A stretch of DNA of 64,000 nt, from NCBI GenBank assembly GCA_947480335.1, contig CANKCB010000009.1, positions 41,313 to 105,312 on the forward strand. Direction: 5' to 3'. Source of the DNA: Gammaproteobacteria bacterium. GTDB lineage: Bacteria; Pseudomonadota; Gammaproteobacteria; Eutrophobiales; Eutrophobiaceae. Positions 10,591 through 19,566 of this stretch are shown here, one piece after another; the stretch's first letter is position 1; every line of letters starts with the position of its first letter. Made by a program: the position numbers and the translations under genes. The notes below the pieces were generated by a model. The model had not been told where the DNA came from. It saw only the letters and a program-made list of their open reading frames with translations, and did not search any database.

Positions 10591-11154
10591 TTACATTAAG
10601 GTAGTGATGATACTCTCTACCTCGGCCTTTTTGATTTGACCGGCTTGAACAAAGATGATTTTACCACTTTTATCAATGATTGCCGTATAGGGTAATCCGC
10701 CGACCGTATTGCCATAGCTTTCCGCGATTACAATCACAGCTTCCAAGCCCGCCAGCACTGGATAATTCATGCCGTGTTCACGGATAAAATCAGACAGTTC
10801 ATTCGGATTTTGCAAGGCTATACCAATAACCTGCAGGCCTCGTGCCTGATACTGTTGTTGTAAATCTACCAGTTCCGGAATTTCTTGCAAGCAAGGGGAG
10901 CACCAGGTGGCCCAGAAGTTGAGCAGGATGACTTTGCCATCCCACTCCTTGATATCGTGCACAGTGCCCTGGATGTCAGGGAGAGAAAATTCGGGTCGAA
11001 GCTGCCCGAGAATACGGGTATCGGCCTGCGGAAGAGCAAGCGGGGGCAGCGAGGTCTGTTCTGCAGGAGGCATTGTAATTATGCGCGACACGAAAAATCC
11101 GACACTCAGGGAGATCCCTGCCGCCAATACCAGCAGGTAACCGGTTTTGTTCAT
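10591..11154 (-). CDS. TlpA/ResA-like thiol-disulfide oxidoreductase
   Basis: A membrane-anchored periplasmic thioredoxin-fold protein. One N-terminal hydrophobic helix (about 5-25) precedes a redoxin domain with FWATWCSPC (Cys 85 and 88) and a cis-Pro region GGLPYTA. The ATG overlaps the dsbD stop by 4 bp, which fits a role as an electron acceptor of DsbD, for example in cytochrome c maturation. Exact substrate cannot be told from sequence. Confidence 0.9.
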   Translation of the reverse strand: MNKTGYLLVLAAGISLSVGFFVSRIITMPPAEQTSLPPLALPQADTRILGQLRPEFSLPDIQGTVHDIKEWDGKVILLNFWATWCSPCLQEIPELVDLQQQYQARGLQVIGIALQNPNELSDFIREHGMNYPVLAGLEAVIVIAESYGNTVGGLPYTAIIDKSGKIIFVQAGQIKKAEVESIITTLM

Positions 11155-13094
11155 TGCTTGCCAGTCGCCCTGTTTACATGCTTTGTAAATTTGTCCGCAT
11201 CCGAATATCCAAACAGGCGATAAGCGGTCATTTCCCTTCCGTCTTGATCAAAAAACAGGATGGCAGGCGGACCGTAAATTCCGAATCTGGCCAGCAGCGC
11301 CTTGTCTTCTGCATCATTGGCCGTAACATCTGCTTGCAGCAGAATCACATTCTGCAAGGCGCTCTTCACTTCAGGCATGGTGAAGGTGCTCGATCCCATG
11401 CGGATACATTCAATACACCAGTCTGCGTAGAAATCGAGCATGGTTATTTTGCCGGCCTTGTCTGTCTGTTGTAGTGCTGCATCGAGGTCTGCCACACTTT
11501 TAATTCGTTTGAATACCAGATGACTCTCTGTTGCGTTCTGCGGATTGCCGGATGCGCGAGTGATATTTTCCATTGGCTTGAAAAAATTACCGGCACCTGA
11601 AGCGGCACCTATCAGCAACAGAATGCCATAACACAACAGGATGAGCCCGAGTCCTTTCCACAGTTTCGCCCAGCCGGAAGGTTTGCCTACAGGTTCCAGT
11701 GCGCCCATATAAATCGCGGAGACTATCAGCAGGACAGAGCACAGATAAAAAACTGTTGTGATAGAGACGACTCGCGCAATAAACCAGATGGCCAGTGCCA
11801 GCAGCCCAACACCGAACACCTGTTTTACCGTGTCCATCCAGCTACCGGCTCTAGGTAATAATGAACTGGCAGATGCGCCAATAACCAACAGTGGTGCGCC
11901 CATACCCAATCCCATGGCAAACAGGGCGAGACCGCCGAGCAATTCATTACCAGTCTGGCTGATATAGGCCAGCGCACCAATCAGCGGCGGCGCAACACAA
12001 GGACCGACAATGATTGCTGATACTGATCCCATGATGGCCACGCCGGACAAGGTTCCACCTTGCTGGCTGTTGCTGATCTTAACCAGTCTGTTCTGGATCA
12101 ATGCGGGCATTTGAATTTCGTAAAAGCCAAACATTGACAGTGCCAGTGCGACAAAGACCAGACAAAAAACCGATATGACCCAGACATTCTGGGCCGCTGC
12201 CTGAATATTCAAGTCTGCCATCGCCGCAATAACGCCAACGATTGCATAAGTTAATGCCATTGCAATGACATAAACCAATGACAACAGGAAACCTCTGGTC
12301 GGGGTAACGGTTTTTTCCTGGCCAACGATTATGCCGGACAGGATAGGAATCATGGGAAACACACAGGGTGTGATCGCCAGTAATAATCCCGCTCCGAAGA
12401 ACAGTAGAATATTCACCAGCATACTGCCTTCTTGCAGTTTCTTTGTGAACGCATCCTGTTCGGAGATGAGCGGTTGTTCCGTCGACTCGTTGCGGGTCGT
12501 GGGGATTTGCCCGGCAACGGGTGTGGGTGGTGTACTGTCAGTAGCCGTCAGCCTGGAGACGGCGGCCAGTATCAATGGTACCGTTTTTTTGATGGGTGGA
12601 TAACACAGGGATTCATCTTTGCAACCCTGATAAGCAATCTGCAGGCTGATGCTGGTTTCGCCTGGTCCTTTGCGGATCAAAGGTATCGCAATACTGACAT
12701 CACCGGTGTTGATTTCAACCTTGCCAAAGGAAGGGTCTTCCTTGATTTCCCCCGGCGGGATGACAACATGGGTATTATCGACAGTCGCATCGCCAGAAAT
12801 TACCTCAAATTTGAACTGGTCATGATACAGGTAGTAACCATTGGCGATCTGAAACTGCGCAGTGACTCGATCCGGAGCGTCAACCGTGGCCGACATGATA
12901 AATGCCTGATCCGGATGCAGGAATTCCTGTTCTGCTGAACTGGTAGCCAGTCCCCGTAACTTATCCAGACGTTCACTAATACTGGATTGTGCAAAAGCAG
13001 GTGTGCATAACAGGATGCAAAACCACAGCAGCAGTAATCTGCAATAAGGAAGTTTCATCACTTTATCCGGAAACACATTGGTATGCCGTGGCAT
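11151..13094 (-). CDS. dsbD: Thiol:disulfide interchange protein DsbD
   Basis: Transfers electrons from cytosolic thioredoxin to periplasmic oxidoreductases. A signal peptide (about 14-35) is followed by the alpha domain with its Cys pair around CKDESLC. The eight-helix beta domain has Cys in AITPCVFPM and VGPCVAPP, and the gamma thioredoxin domain has WCIEC. At 647 residues it is full length. Coupled to the tlpA-like gene downstream; cutA lies just upstream, as in many Gammaproteobacteria. The start may be the later ATG at about residue 13. Confidence 0.96.
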   Translation of the reverse strand: MPRHTNVFPDKVMKLPYCRLLLLWFCILLCTPAFAQSSISERLDKLRGLATSSAEQEFLHPDQAFIMSATVDAPDRVTAQFQIANGYYLYHDQFKFEVISGDATVDNTHVVIPPGEIKEDPSFGKVEINTGDVSIAIPLIRKGPGETSISLQIAYQGCKDESLCYPPIKKTVPLILAAVSRLTATDSTPPTPVAGQIPTTRNESTEQPLISEQDAFTKKLQEGSMLVNILLFFGAGLLLAITPCVFPMIPILSGIIVGQEKTVTPTRGFLLSLVYVIAMALTYAIVGVIAAMADLNIQAAAQNVWVISVFCLVFVALALSMFGFYEIQMPALIQNRLVKISNSQQGGTLSGVAIMGSVSAIIVGPCVAPPLIGALAYISQTGNELLGGLALFAMGLGMGAPLLVIGASASSLLPRAGSWMDTVKQVFGVGLLALAIWFIARVVSITTVFYLCSVLLIVSAIYMGALEPVGKPSGWAKLWKGLGLILLCYGILLLIGAASGAGNFFKPMENITRASGNPQNATESHLVFKRIKSVADLDAALQQTDKAGKITMLDFYADWCIECIRMGSSTFTMPEVKSALQNVILLQADVTANDAEDKALLARFGIYGPPAILFFDQDGREMTAYRLFGYSDADKFTKHVNRATGKQ

Positions 13095-13106
13095 GAGCAG
13101 GCCGGC

Positions 13107-13439
13107 TTACTCGGTGGATGTATTGGTATCGATCCAGGCAAGATACCCTTCCAGTCCACCATTAATCGGGATAGTAACAATTTCCGGAAGGTCATAAGGA
13201 TGCAATGACGCAATCCTTTCCTGCAGCTGGGGATAACGATCCGATGTGGTTTTAATCAGCAGCAGGATTTCTTCAGAGTGATCGACCTTGCCCACCCAGC
13301 GGAAAAACGACATCACTCCAGGGATAATCTGAACACAGGCGGCCAGTTTCTCAATGACCAGATCATTGGCAATTTTTTTTGCCGTGATGGTTCCCGGGCA
13401 GCTCGTCAGTACCAGCAGATGTTTTGATTGCTTCGCCAT
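13107..13439 (-). CDS. cutA: Divalent-cation tolerance protein CutA
   Basis: Small trimeric cytosolic protein of 110 residues. It has the typical pattern of a TSCPG-containing first strand, KLAACVQIIPGV in the centre, and HPYDLPEIVTIPI followed by a YLAWI tail. Historically linked to copper tolerance; biochemical role still unclear. It is divergent from fxsA and leads the cutA-dsbD-tlpA run. Confidence 0.95.
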   Translation of the reverse strand: MAKQSKHLLVLTSCPGTITAKKIANDLVIEKLAACVQIIPGVMSFFRWVGKVDHSEEILLLIKTTSDRYPQLQERIASLHPYDLPEIVTIPINGGLEGYLAWIDTNTSTE

Positions 13440-13528
13440 AAGTTATCCGGATTTACCGCTTGAAAAATGCTATTTTGCCAATACATTCAGTAATAAGCCA
13501 CAATCTTTGAGGATCCCTCCAAATCGCC

Positions 13529-13963
13529 ATGTTTCGAATACTGTTTATACTGTTGTTGCTGGTGCCGTTGATGGAGGTTTATGTCTTTATAAAGGTTGGC
13601 AGCCTGCTCGGTGCATTGCCCACGGTCATGTTATGTATCCTCACTGCCATGCTGGGTACCTGGTTATTCAGGCAACAAGGCATGCAGACAATTCGTCGCG
13701 TGCAGGAGAAACTTAGCCAGGGAGAAATGCCGGCGACGGATCTGGTAGAGGGTTTTATTTTGCTGCTAGCTGGAATACTGCTGTTATTACCGGGCTTTCT
13801 CTCTGATATTGCCGGCTTGATCTGTCTGATTCCTGGGCTGCGCACCCGTATCGCCACCGCCCTGCTTGGCAAAATGCTGATCATCAAGTCCGGAAATACG
13901 CAGAATCAGACCGTTATTGTTGAAGGTGAATTCTGGAAGGATGACGACAAGCGATTGCGTTAA
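13529..13963 (+). CDS. fxsA: FxsA cytoplasmic-membrane protein
   Basis: A 144-residue FxsA-family inner-membrane protein. Two or three hydrophobic segments appear: residues 1-20, about 26-45 and about 68-90 with LLAGILLLLPGFLSDIAGL, the family hallmark. Known in E. coli for suppressing phage exclusion when overproduced; normal role unknown. The stop overlaps the convergent GIDE-domain gene by 4 bp. Confidence 0.93.
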   Translation: MFRILFILLLLVPLMEVYVFIKVGSLLGALPTVMLCILTAMLGTWLFRQQGMQTIRRVQEKLSQGEMPATDLVEGFILLLAGILLLLPGFLSDIAGLICLIPGLRTRIATALLGKMLIIKSGNTQNQTVIVEGEFWKDDDKRLR

Positions 13964-14898
13964 CCCGTCAATAGACGGGCCGTAATTGCAACACAGGCAA
14001 ACCCACCGGCCAGAAAGAAAAGTGCAATGAAACCGGCAGAGTACCAGGTATAACGTTGTATCAGATGTTGTTGGGATAACGCCGACAGGATATAGGGTTG
14101 ACGTAAATCATGGGTATTGCTCATCAGATTGACGGCTGGCGCGGATGTGAACTCACGGTGTCTGCCCAGTACTTCCTGTAATGCCGTATCGCGAACTTTT
14201 TCCCATTCCTGTGCGTCAATCTGACCATCCCTGTTTCGATCAAATTTTTGTAACAGTTCATTACTGTTATTTTTCCATTCCTTCAACAATGATACGACTT
14301 CTGCATTCGCATTCAGTTCGGCACTGGCACCGCCTACAGTCTTGAATAGTCCTATCGCATACAAGGAATCGCCGGCATGCATCCGGCTTTCAATATAGCG
14401 AAAGCTTCCGCCGTAAAAAATACCACGTTTTATGCCGGGCCCACTTTGTGGACGCGGTCCGGTTCCATACCAGGTGTTCGTGACAGCAGGAATCACACTT
14501 GCACCATCAGGGTCGATCACACACTGGCCGGTTTCATCCAGAATCAGAAATAGACTGTCACTGATTCCGGTTTCTATGATGTCCCACCGGGTGTTTTTGC
14601 CGGAACCTCGACGTTCCTCAACACGGTAACTGAACCAGGTGCAGCGATTGCCTGTCAGCGGTGAAATGATGGGCGGACCTTCCAGCAGTTGTCCGCGCCC
14701 AATCAGTTCCAGATAACCTTGTGCTGCAGATCGGATTTTTGAAGTGGGAATATTCTCGAGTATGCGTTTACGTGTCAGATAATAAAATCCGGCGAGGATT
14801 CCGAAAAGACTGGCAACGACAGCCAGTAGGGCAATTACCCAGAAATCCTGTGCCGGACTGTTCCTCGCCCACTCACTTATAGCACTCGCGAAAGCCAT
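13960..14898 (-). CDS. GIDE-domain membrane protein with an EF-hand-like loop
   Basis: 312 residues with a membrane helix near the N-terminus (about 20-41) and another at the C-terminus (about 288-308). Between them is a GIDE-type domain, the fold of the non-RING part of E3 ligases such as MUL1, with the SPLTGNRCTWFSYRVEE region. There is also a canonical calcium loop DRNRDGQIDAQEWE (about 219-232). It is followed after 9 bp by lemA, a recurrent pairing. No RING finger is present, so ubiquitin-ligase activity should not be inferred; function unknown. Confidence 0.8.
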   Translation of the reverse strand: MAFASAISEWARNSPAQDFWVIALLAVVASLFGILAGFYYLTRKRILENIPTSKIRSAAQGYLELIGRGQLLEGPPIISPLTGNRCTWFSYRVEERRGSGKNTRWDIIETGISDSLFLILDETGQCVIDPDGASVIPAVTNTWYGTGPRPQSGPGIKRGIFYGGSFRYIESRMHAGDSLYAIGLFKTVGGASAELNANAEVVSLLKEWKNNSNELLQKFDRNRDGQIDAQEWEKVRDTALQEVLGRHREFTSAPAVNLMSNTHDLRQPYILSALSQQHLIQRYTWYSAGFIALFFLAGGFACVAITARLLTG

Positions 14899-14907
14899 TG
14901 CGTCAGA

Positions 14908-15480
14908 TTAACGAAACAGTTCCTTGATGTTGACGTCCTTCAGTTCTTCCTCGCTGAACACGAGCAGTTGTCGTGCTACAAAATTAAACATCCGTGCCAG
15001 CAGCACGTCGGGGAATTGTTCAATGCGAATATTGTTATTGTTAACGCTTTCGTTGTAGAACTCGCGACGATCGGCAATTGCATCTTCCAGACCGGAAATG
15101 CGTGATTGCAGTTGCTGGAAACTCTGGTTGGCTTTCAGATCAGGGTAGGCTTCAGCCAGCGCAAACAGGGAGCCAAGGCCGCTACGTAATTGTGTTTCAG
15201 CTGTGCCCAGTGCACCTACATCATTGCGTTCCCATGCAGAAGAAACGGCAGATCGGGCCTGCATTACTTTTTCCAGCGTGCCCTGCTCATATTGCATATA
15301 TTGCTTGCAGGTTTCGATCAGCTTGGGCAATTCATCGTGTCGCTGCTTAAGCAACACGTCGATATTCGACCAGGCCTTGTCGACGTTATGCTTTAATGAG
15401 ACCAGGTTGTTATAGATGGTAACGCCGTAGGCAAATACAACCGCAAGAATCCCGATGATAACGAAGAGTGCGATTTCCAT
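14908..15480 (-). CDS. lemA: LemA family protein
   Basis: 190 residues: an N-terminal membrane anchor (about 3-22), then a coiled-coil-rich helical domain typical of LemA, including YNNLVSLKHNVDKAWSNIDV and the C-terminal FPDVLLARMFNF. The topology is a short periplasmic N-terminus and a helical body. Co-transcribed with the GIDE-domain gene. LemA proteins have no agreed biochemical role. Confidence 0.93.
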   Translation of the reverse strand: MEIALFVIIGILAVVFAYGVTIYNNLVSLKHNVDKAWSNIDVLLKQRHDELPKLIETCKQYMQYEQGTLEKVMQARSAVSSAWERNDVGALGTAETQLRSGLGSLFALAEAYPDLKANQSFQQLQSRISGLEDAIADRREFYNESVNNNNIRIEQFPDVLLARMFNFVARQLLVFSEEELKDVNIKELFR

Positions 15481-15637
15481 GGTTTCCTCCGCAATAATGA
15501 GTACTAATCATGCACTGCAATCAGGATTGCGACAAGCGTGAGCGGAAATAATTATTGTTCTCACAATATAAGCTTTTAACAGGATCGGTGATCCGTTATT
15601 CTGGCGACCAGCTTACCCAGACTGCGGAGTAAATGAT

Positions 15638-16102
15638 ATGAAAGGTGACACCAAGGTAATTGCTTATCTGAATAAGGTGCTGAAAAATGAACTCAGTGCG
15701 ATCAACCAGTATTTTCTGCATTCTCGCATGTACCGCAACTGGGGGCTCAAGCAGCTGGCCGAGCACGAACACGCGGAATCGATCGATGAGATGAAGCACG
15801 CCGATAAACTGATTGAGCGCATCCTGTTTCTGGACGGTTTGCCAAACCTGCAGGACATCGGCAAGTTGATGATAGGTGAGAATACCAAAGAAGTGATCGA
15901 ATGCGATTTGAAACTGGAATTGCTGGCGGTTCCGGATTTGCGTGAAGCAATCAGCCACTGTGAAACGGTCAAGGATTTTATCTCGCGTGAATTGTTCGAA
16001 GATATTCTGGAAAGTGAGGAAGAACATATCGACTGGCTGGAAACACAGCTAGGTCTGATTGAGAAAGTTGGAATCGAAAACTACCAGCAATCGAAAATGT
16101 AA
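15638..16102 (+). CDS. bfr: Bacterioferritin
   Basis: 24-mer iron-storage protein with haem. Di-iron ligands are recognisable as in E. coli Bfr: E18 (KNELSAINQ), E51 and H54 with the haem Met52 in DEMKHAD, E94 (DLKLELL), and E127/H130 in [10 protein letters not shown]. 154 residues is standard. It is followed by the bacterioferritin-associated ferredoxin, which reduces Bfr to release iron. Confidence 0.96.
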   Translation: MKGDTKVIAYLNKVLKNELSAINQYFLHSRMYRNWGLKQLAEHEHAESIDEMKHADKLIERILFLDGLPNLQDIGKLMIGENTKEVIECDLKLELLAVPDLREAISHCETVKDFISRELFEDILESEEEHIDWLETQLGLIEKVGIENYQQSKM

Positions 16103-16165
16103 TCGGCACCACTGTCTGACTGATACATTATTAAGCACCAATGGCCAGCCAGCAGGCGCATTGTT

Positions 16166-16184
16166 GATAGTAATTCTCATTTGT
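16166..16184 (+). promoter_or_regulatory. Candidate Fur box upstream of bfd
   Basis: GATAGTAATTCTCATTTGT matches the 19-bp Fur consensus at about 13 of 19 positions, including GATA, AT and TCATT. It lies 48 bp before the bfd start, in the bfr-bfd gap. Fur repression of bfd under iron sufficiency is the known logic in relatives. Confidence 0.6.
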
Positions 16185-16231
16185 ACTATGGTCGATAACA
16201 CCCAGCCTATTGCGATATAACGGATTGAACA

Positions 16232-16447
16232 ATGTACGTATGTGTTTGTAATGCTGTAACTGATACCGATATCAATCGAGAGATTGATGCCGGGGCGGTC
16301 ACAATGGAGCAACTGCGGGCCAGGTTGAACGTCGCAACTACCTGTGGACGTTGTTCAGTCTATGTGATGGAAAGCCTGTCCAAAAAGCTTGAACAGGCAC
16401 TGGCACAAGTAGACACGAAACCCTCACTACTACCTGGACATTGTTGA
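16232..16447 (+). CDS. bfd: Bacterioferritin-associated [2Fe-2S] ferredoxin
   Basis: 71-residue BFD-like protein. The four cluster Cys are at 4, 6, 38 and 41 (MYVCVC and TTCGRC), the family spacing. It donates electrons to bacterioferritin for Fe(III) reduction. A Fur-box-like site upstream suggests induction by iron limitation. Confidence 0.94.
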   Translation: MYVCVCNAVTDTDINREIDAGAVTMEQLRARLNVATTCGRCSVYVMESLSKKLEQALAQVDTKPSLLPGHC

Positions 16448-16552
16448 TACACACGTTTGGCATAAACAACAATTAACCGGCAAGGGCGTCCGTTAGCATA
16501 CACAGTTCAAAATATTCACTGCTATCAACACTCACAGTCTCAGGAAATATTC

Positions 16553-16915
16553 ATGTCAGCTCAGGGTCCGCAAGGTATAGAAAGAGTCATCAAGGCTACC
16601 TTATATTCAATGAAAGGTATCCGGTTTGCGTTCACCAGCGAGGCTGCCTTTCGTCAGGAACTCGCGCTGTCAGTCATATTATTTCCGCTCGGTCTGTGGC
16701 TGGGCAAAACCGGCGTGGAAAAAGCGTTGCTATGCGGCGTGCTGCTGATTGTGCTGATTGTTGAATTGTTAAATACCGGTATAGAAGTCGTCGTGGATCG
16801 GTTTGGTGGTGAACATCATACCTTGTCAGGTCATGCGAAAGATGTCGGATCGGCAGCTGTGTTTTTTGCGCTGATCAATGTGCTGGTGGTCTGGCTTTTG
16901 GTACTGTTTTTCTAG
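16553..16915 (+). CDS. dgkA: Diacylglycerol kinase (prokaryotic DgkA type)
   Basis: Trimeric inner-membrane kinase recycling diacylglycerol from membrane-derived oligosaccharide and lipid A modification. The conserved segment VELLNTGIEVVVDR is present, with three membrane helices (about 32-50, 55-72 and 95-119). 120 residues is typical. A short RBS-like AGAGGA after its stop leads into the broken lpxR-like gene, so the two probably formed one unit tied to outer-membrane lipids. Confidence 0.95.
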   Translation: MSAQGPQGIERVIKATLYSMKGIRFAFTSEAAFRQELALSVILFPLGLWLGKTGVEKALLCGVLLIVLIVELLNTGIEVVVDRFGGEHHTLSGHAKDVGSAAVFFALINVLVVWLLVLFF

Positions 16916-16926
16916 AGGATAAACCT

Positions 16927-17991
16927 GTCCTTTTAAACTTCCGCCTGCTATTGCTGTTGCTGCTGACAGGGTTCAGCACAGGAAGCATCGCCAATCATTT
17001 GCCACCCACCGACTCGTGGACCTTTACTCTCCGGTTTGAAAACGATTTGTTTAATCGCACCGACCGGTTCTATACCAATGGCATCAAACTGAACTGGATC
17101 TCGCCGGAGCTGAAATGGTTTGAGGATCTGGCGTGGTTTAAAAAGGAAGGGTTGCCACAGCAAGGGCTGAACTGGTTTGCCTCTGTACTACCTTATCATA
17201 AAGACGAAAGTCGCCAGCGCAACTTTTCATTGTCTGTAGGACAGATGATGTATACACCGCGAAATACGGTTGCCACAACACTGATCGATGATGATCGCCC
17301 CTATGCAGGCTAGTTGTATGGTAGCGCGGCTTTTCATAGCAGAAATTATCGCGTGCTGGACAGCTTCGAAATCCAGGGAGGTTTCACGGGTAAATGGTCG
17401 CTGGCCCGGGAAGCCCAGAATCTGGTTCATTCAGTTCGTGGAATTCCAAAAGCAAATGGTTGGGACAACCAGATCCGCACAGAACCAGGGCTTGCACTGG
17501 TCTATGACCACAAATACCGGCTGGTTCCGCGTATCGATTTCAGTCGCCGCTGGAAGGCTGATGCGATTCTTCATGCGGGTGGCGCTTTGGGCAATGTTTA
17601 CACCAACCTGAACGGTGGAATTGAACTGCGTGCCGGGTGGAACCTGCCTACTGACTTTGGTACTGCCCTAATAAGACCTGGAGGCGATACCAATGCGCCG
17701 GCCGATACCGCTGATGTTAGATACAGCACTGACCTGAATGCCTACAGTGCACATGTATTCATTGCCACCTCCGGGCGCATGGTGTTGCACGATATATTTC
17801 TCGATGGTAATACGTTCAGGAGCAGTCATAAGGTCGACAAGGAATTGTTCGTCGGCGATCTGGTAGTTGGCGCCAGTATCGTGCGTCGCAAGTTCAAAAT
17901 ATCCTATGCGCATGTCTTTCGCAGCAATGAATTTAAAGGTCAACCCGGTGGACTGGGATTTGGGTCAATAAGTATTTCCTACACGGACTAA
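16927..17991 (+). pseudogene. LpxR-like lipid A 3'-O-deacylase, interrupted by an in-frame TAG
   Basis: The reading frame encodes an outer-membrane beta-barrel of the LpxR/DUF2219 family: signal peptide (Leu-rich, ending about 16990), FTLRFENDLFN, TDRFYTNGIKL with the family Asn/Thr/Asp sites, and a C-terminal FGSISISYTD barrel strand. At 17311-17313 a TAG replaces what the family has as an aromatic residue in DDRPYAG-W-LYGS, consistent with a TGG to TAG change. Frame is otherwise intact to 17991. The expected start is also missing: 7 bp after AGAGGA lies GTC (16927), so an ancestral GTG may have been lost; CTG/TTG codons follow. Either a young pseudogene or a sequence error. Confidence 0.82.
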
Positions 17992-18312
17992 TCGTCCAGA
18001 GTAGTGCTCTATAACTAAAACAGCGTTACAAAAACTGTGGCCGTGCTCAAGATTATTAACTGGTGTCTGAAATATCCATGCGTGTGGTGACGAACAGACC
18101 TGAAACCGAGCCCTTTGTAGTCTGCTGATTCGGAATTTGATTTTGATCAAGCCCAAATTGCACTGTTATGCTATATTTATGACTGAATCTGGATCGGGTT
18201 TTATTCTGAGTCATTGTTAAATAAAGCATGAGTGGCTTCAGTGCGCAAAGTGGTAACACCAAAATGACGTATATCTCCGGATAAAAAATCCATATAAATC
18301 AAGGCAGAAAAA
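17992..18312 (+). promoter_or_regulatory. Intergenic region upstream of the ABC exporter operon
   Basis: 321 bp with no plausible gene. It holds a perfect FNR-type site (separate entry) and an AT-rich stretch downstream of it (TATGCTATATTTAT around 18168) that could serve as a -10 region. No convincing terminator for the lpxR-like frame was found. Confidence 0.5.
18137..18150 (+). promoter_or_regulatory. FNR/ANR/DNR-type box
   Basis: TTGATTTTGATCAA is a perfect TTGAT-N4-ATCAA palindrome. It lies 163 bp before the periplasmic-adaptor gene, with an AT-rich promoter-like segment between. An Fnr/Anr-class (oxygen) or Dnr-class (NO) regulator is the expected binder; the sequence cannot separate these. 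Confidence 0.6.
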
Positions 18313-19566
18313 TTGACCAATAACTCATCATTGTCCGCACCAAAGTCATGGAAAAATCAATCCGGGTGGAAGTGGTTGCCAGGGATCCTTGTGGTTCTGT
18401 TTCTACTGTCCTGGTTGTTTCGTAATACGCTGCTCGGCCCATTGGTCGATACGTATGCTGTGACGATGGGCGACCTGACACAGACAGTTGTTGCCAGTGG
18501 TCGTATAGTCACCCCACAACGCATCGCTATTTCTGCACAGTTGCTTGCACGCGTACAAAATATGACCGTTGCAGAAGGCAGCACGGTTACCGAAGGTCAG
18601 CTGCTGGTTGAGCTGAATGACGAAGACGCGCGCGCGAATCTGGCCCAGGCCAGTGCTGCAGTCGAGCAGGCGAGTGCACGTTTGCGATCAATACAGGAGC
18701 TTGAGCTCCCAGCCGCGCAACATAACCTGGATGAAACACAGGCCAATTTGTTGCAAGCCGGCAAGCAGCTCGTACGGATACAGGATTTGAAGAAAAATGG
18801 GTTTGTAGGCCAATCTGATCTTGATAACGCGCAACGTAATTTTGATATAGCTCAAAGTCAGGTGGATTCTGCGAGCTTGCAAATTCTCGCACGTCAGCCA
18901 TCTGGAAGTAGTTATGTCGTGGCTGAAACGGCGCTGACACAAGCGCAAGCGGTTTTCCAACAGGCATCGGTAAAGCTGGCGCAATACCGTATTCTGGCGC
19001 CGGTTAATGGCACGCTGATAAGTCGCGAAGCGGAAGCGGGTGATATTGTTCAGCCCGGGCAGGAACTGATGTTGCTGGCAGGCGCGGGCAAAAGCCAGAT
19101 TGAAGTGCAACTGGATGAAAAAAATCTTTCCAGAATCCAGATCGGTCAACCTGCATTGGCTTCCGCTGATGCGTTTGCCAGTGATCGCTTTGAAGCAAAA
19201 GTTTCCTATATCAATCCAGGTATCGATGCCACACGTGGTGCCGTCGAGGTCAAACTTGATGTGCCAGTGCCACCCGAATATTTACGACAGGACATGACAG
19301 TGTCGGTGGATATACATACTGCACAAAGAGAGGGCGTCATGGTGATTCCTACGGGCACGACACATGATATTTCAGGTGCAGAGCCCTGGGTGATGGTGGT
19401 GCGTCAGCGTCGTGCCGTACGTCAACCGGTTGAATTGGGGCTACGTGGTGATGAAAATGTCGAGGTACTGAAGGGCCTGTCAACCGGTGAACCGGTTGTT
19501 TCAGCAAGTATAAAAACGGTGGTTGAGGGTGCACGCGTGCGTGCACGTCCGGTTAAGACGCAATGA
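18313..19566 (+). CDS. Periplasmic adaptor (membrane-fusion) protein of an ABC exporter
   Basis: 417 residues: an N-terminal membrane helix (about 17-38), then a HlyD/MacA-type layout. The first lipoyl half has VVASGRIVTPQRIAIS, a long alpha-hairpin coiled coil covers about 95-210 (Ala/Gln-rich), and the second lipoyl half and beta-barrel have RILAPVNGTLISREAEAGDIV. The stop overlaps the permease start by 4 bp. Works with the permease and ATPase as a MacAB/Dev-like export system; substrate unknown. Confidence 0.9.
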   Translation: MTNNSSLSAPKSWKNQSGWKWLPGILVVLFLLSWLFRNTLLGPLVDTYAVTMGDLTQTVVASGRIVTPQRIAISAQLLARVQNMTVAEGSTVTEGQLLVELNDEDARANLAQASAAVEQASARLRSIQELELPAAQHNLDETQANLLQAGKQLVRIQDLKKNGFVGQSDLDNAQRNFDIAQSQVDSASLQILARQPSGSSYVVAETALTQAQAVFQQASVKLAQYRILAPVNGTLISREAEAGDIVQPGQELMLLAGAGKSQIEVQLDEKNLSRIQIGQPALASADAFASDRFEAKVSYINPGIDATRGAVEVKLDVPVPPEYLRQDMTVSVDIHTAQREGVMVIPTGTTHDISGAEPWVMVVRQRRAVRQPVELGLRGDENVEVLKGLSTGEPVVSASIKTVVEGARVRARPVKTQ

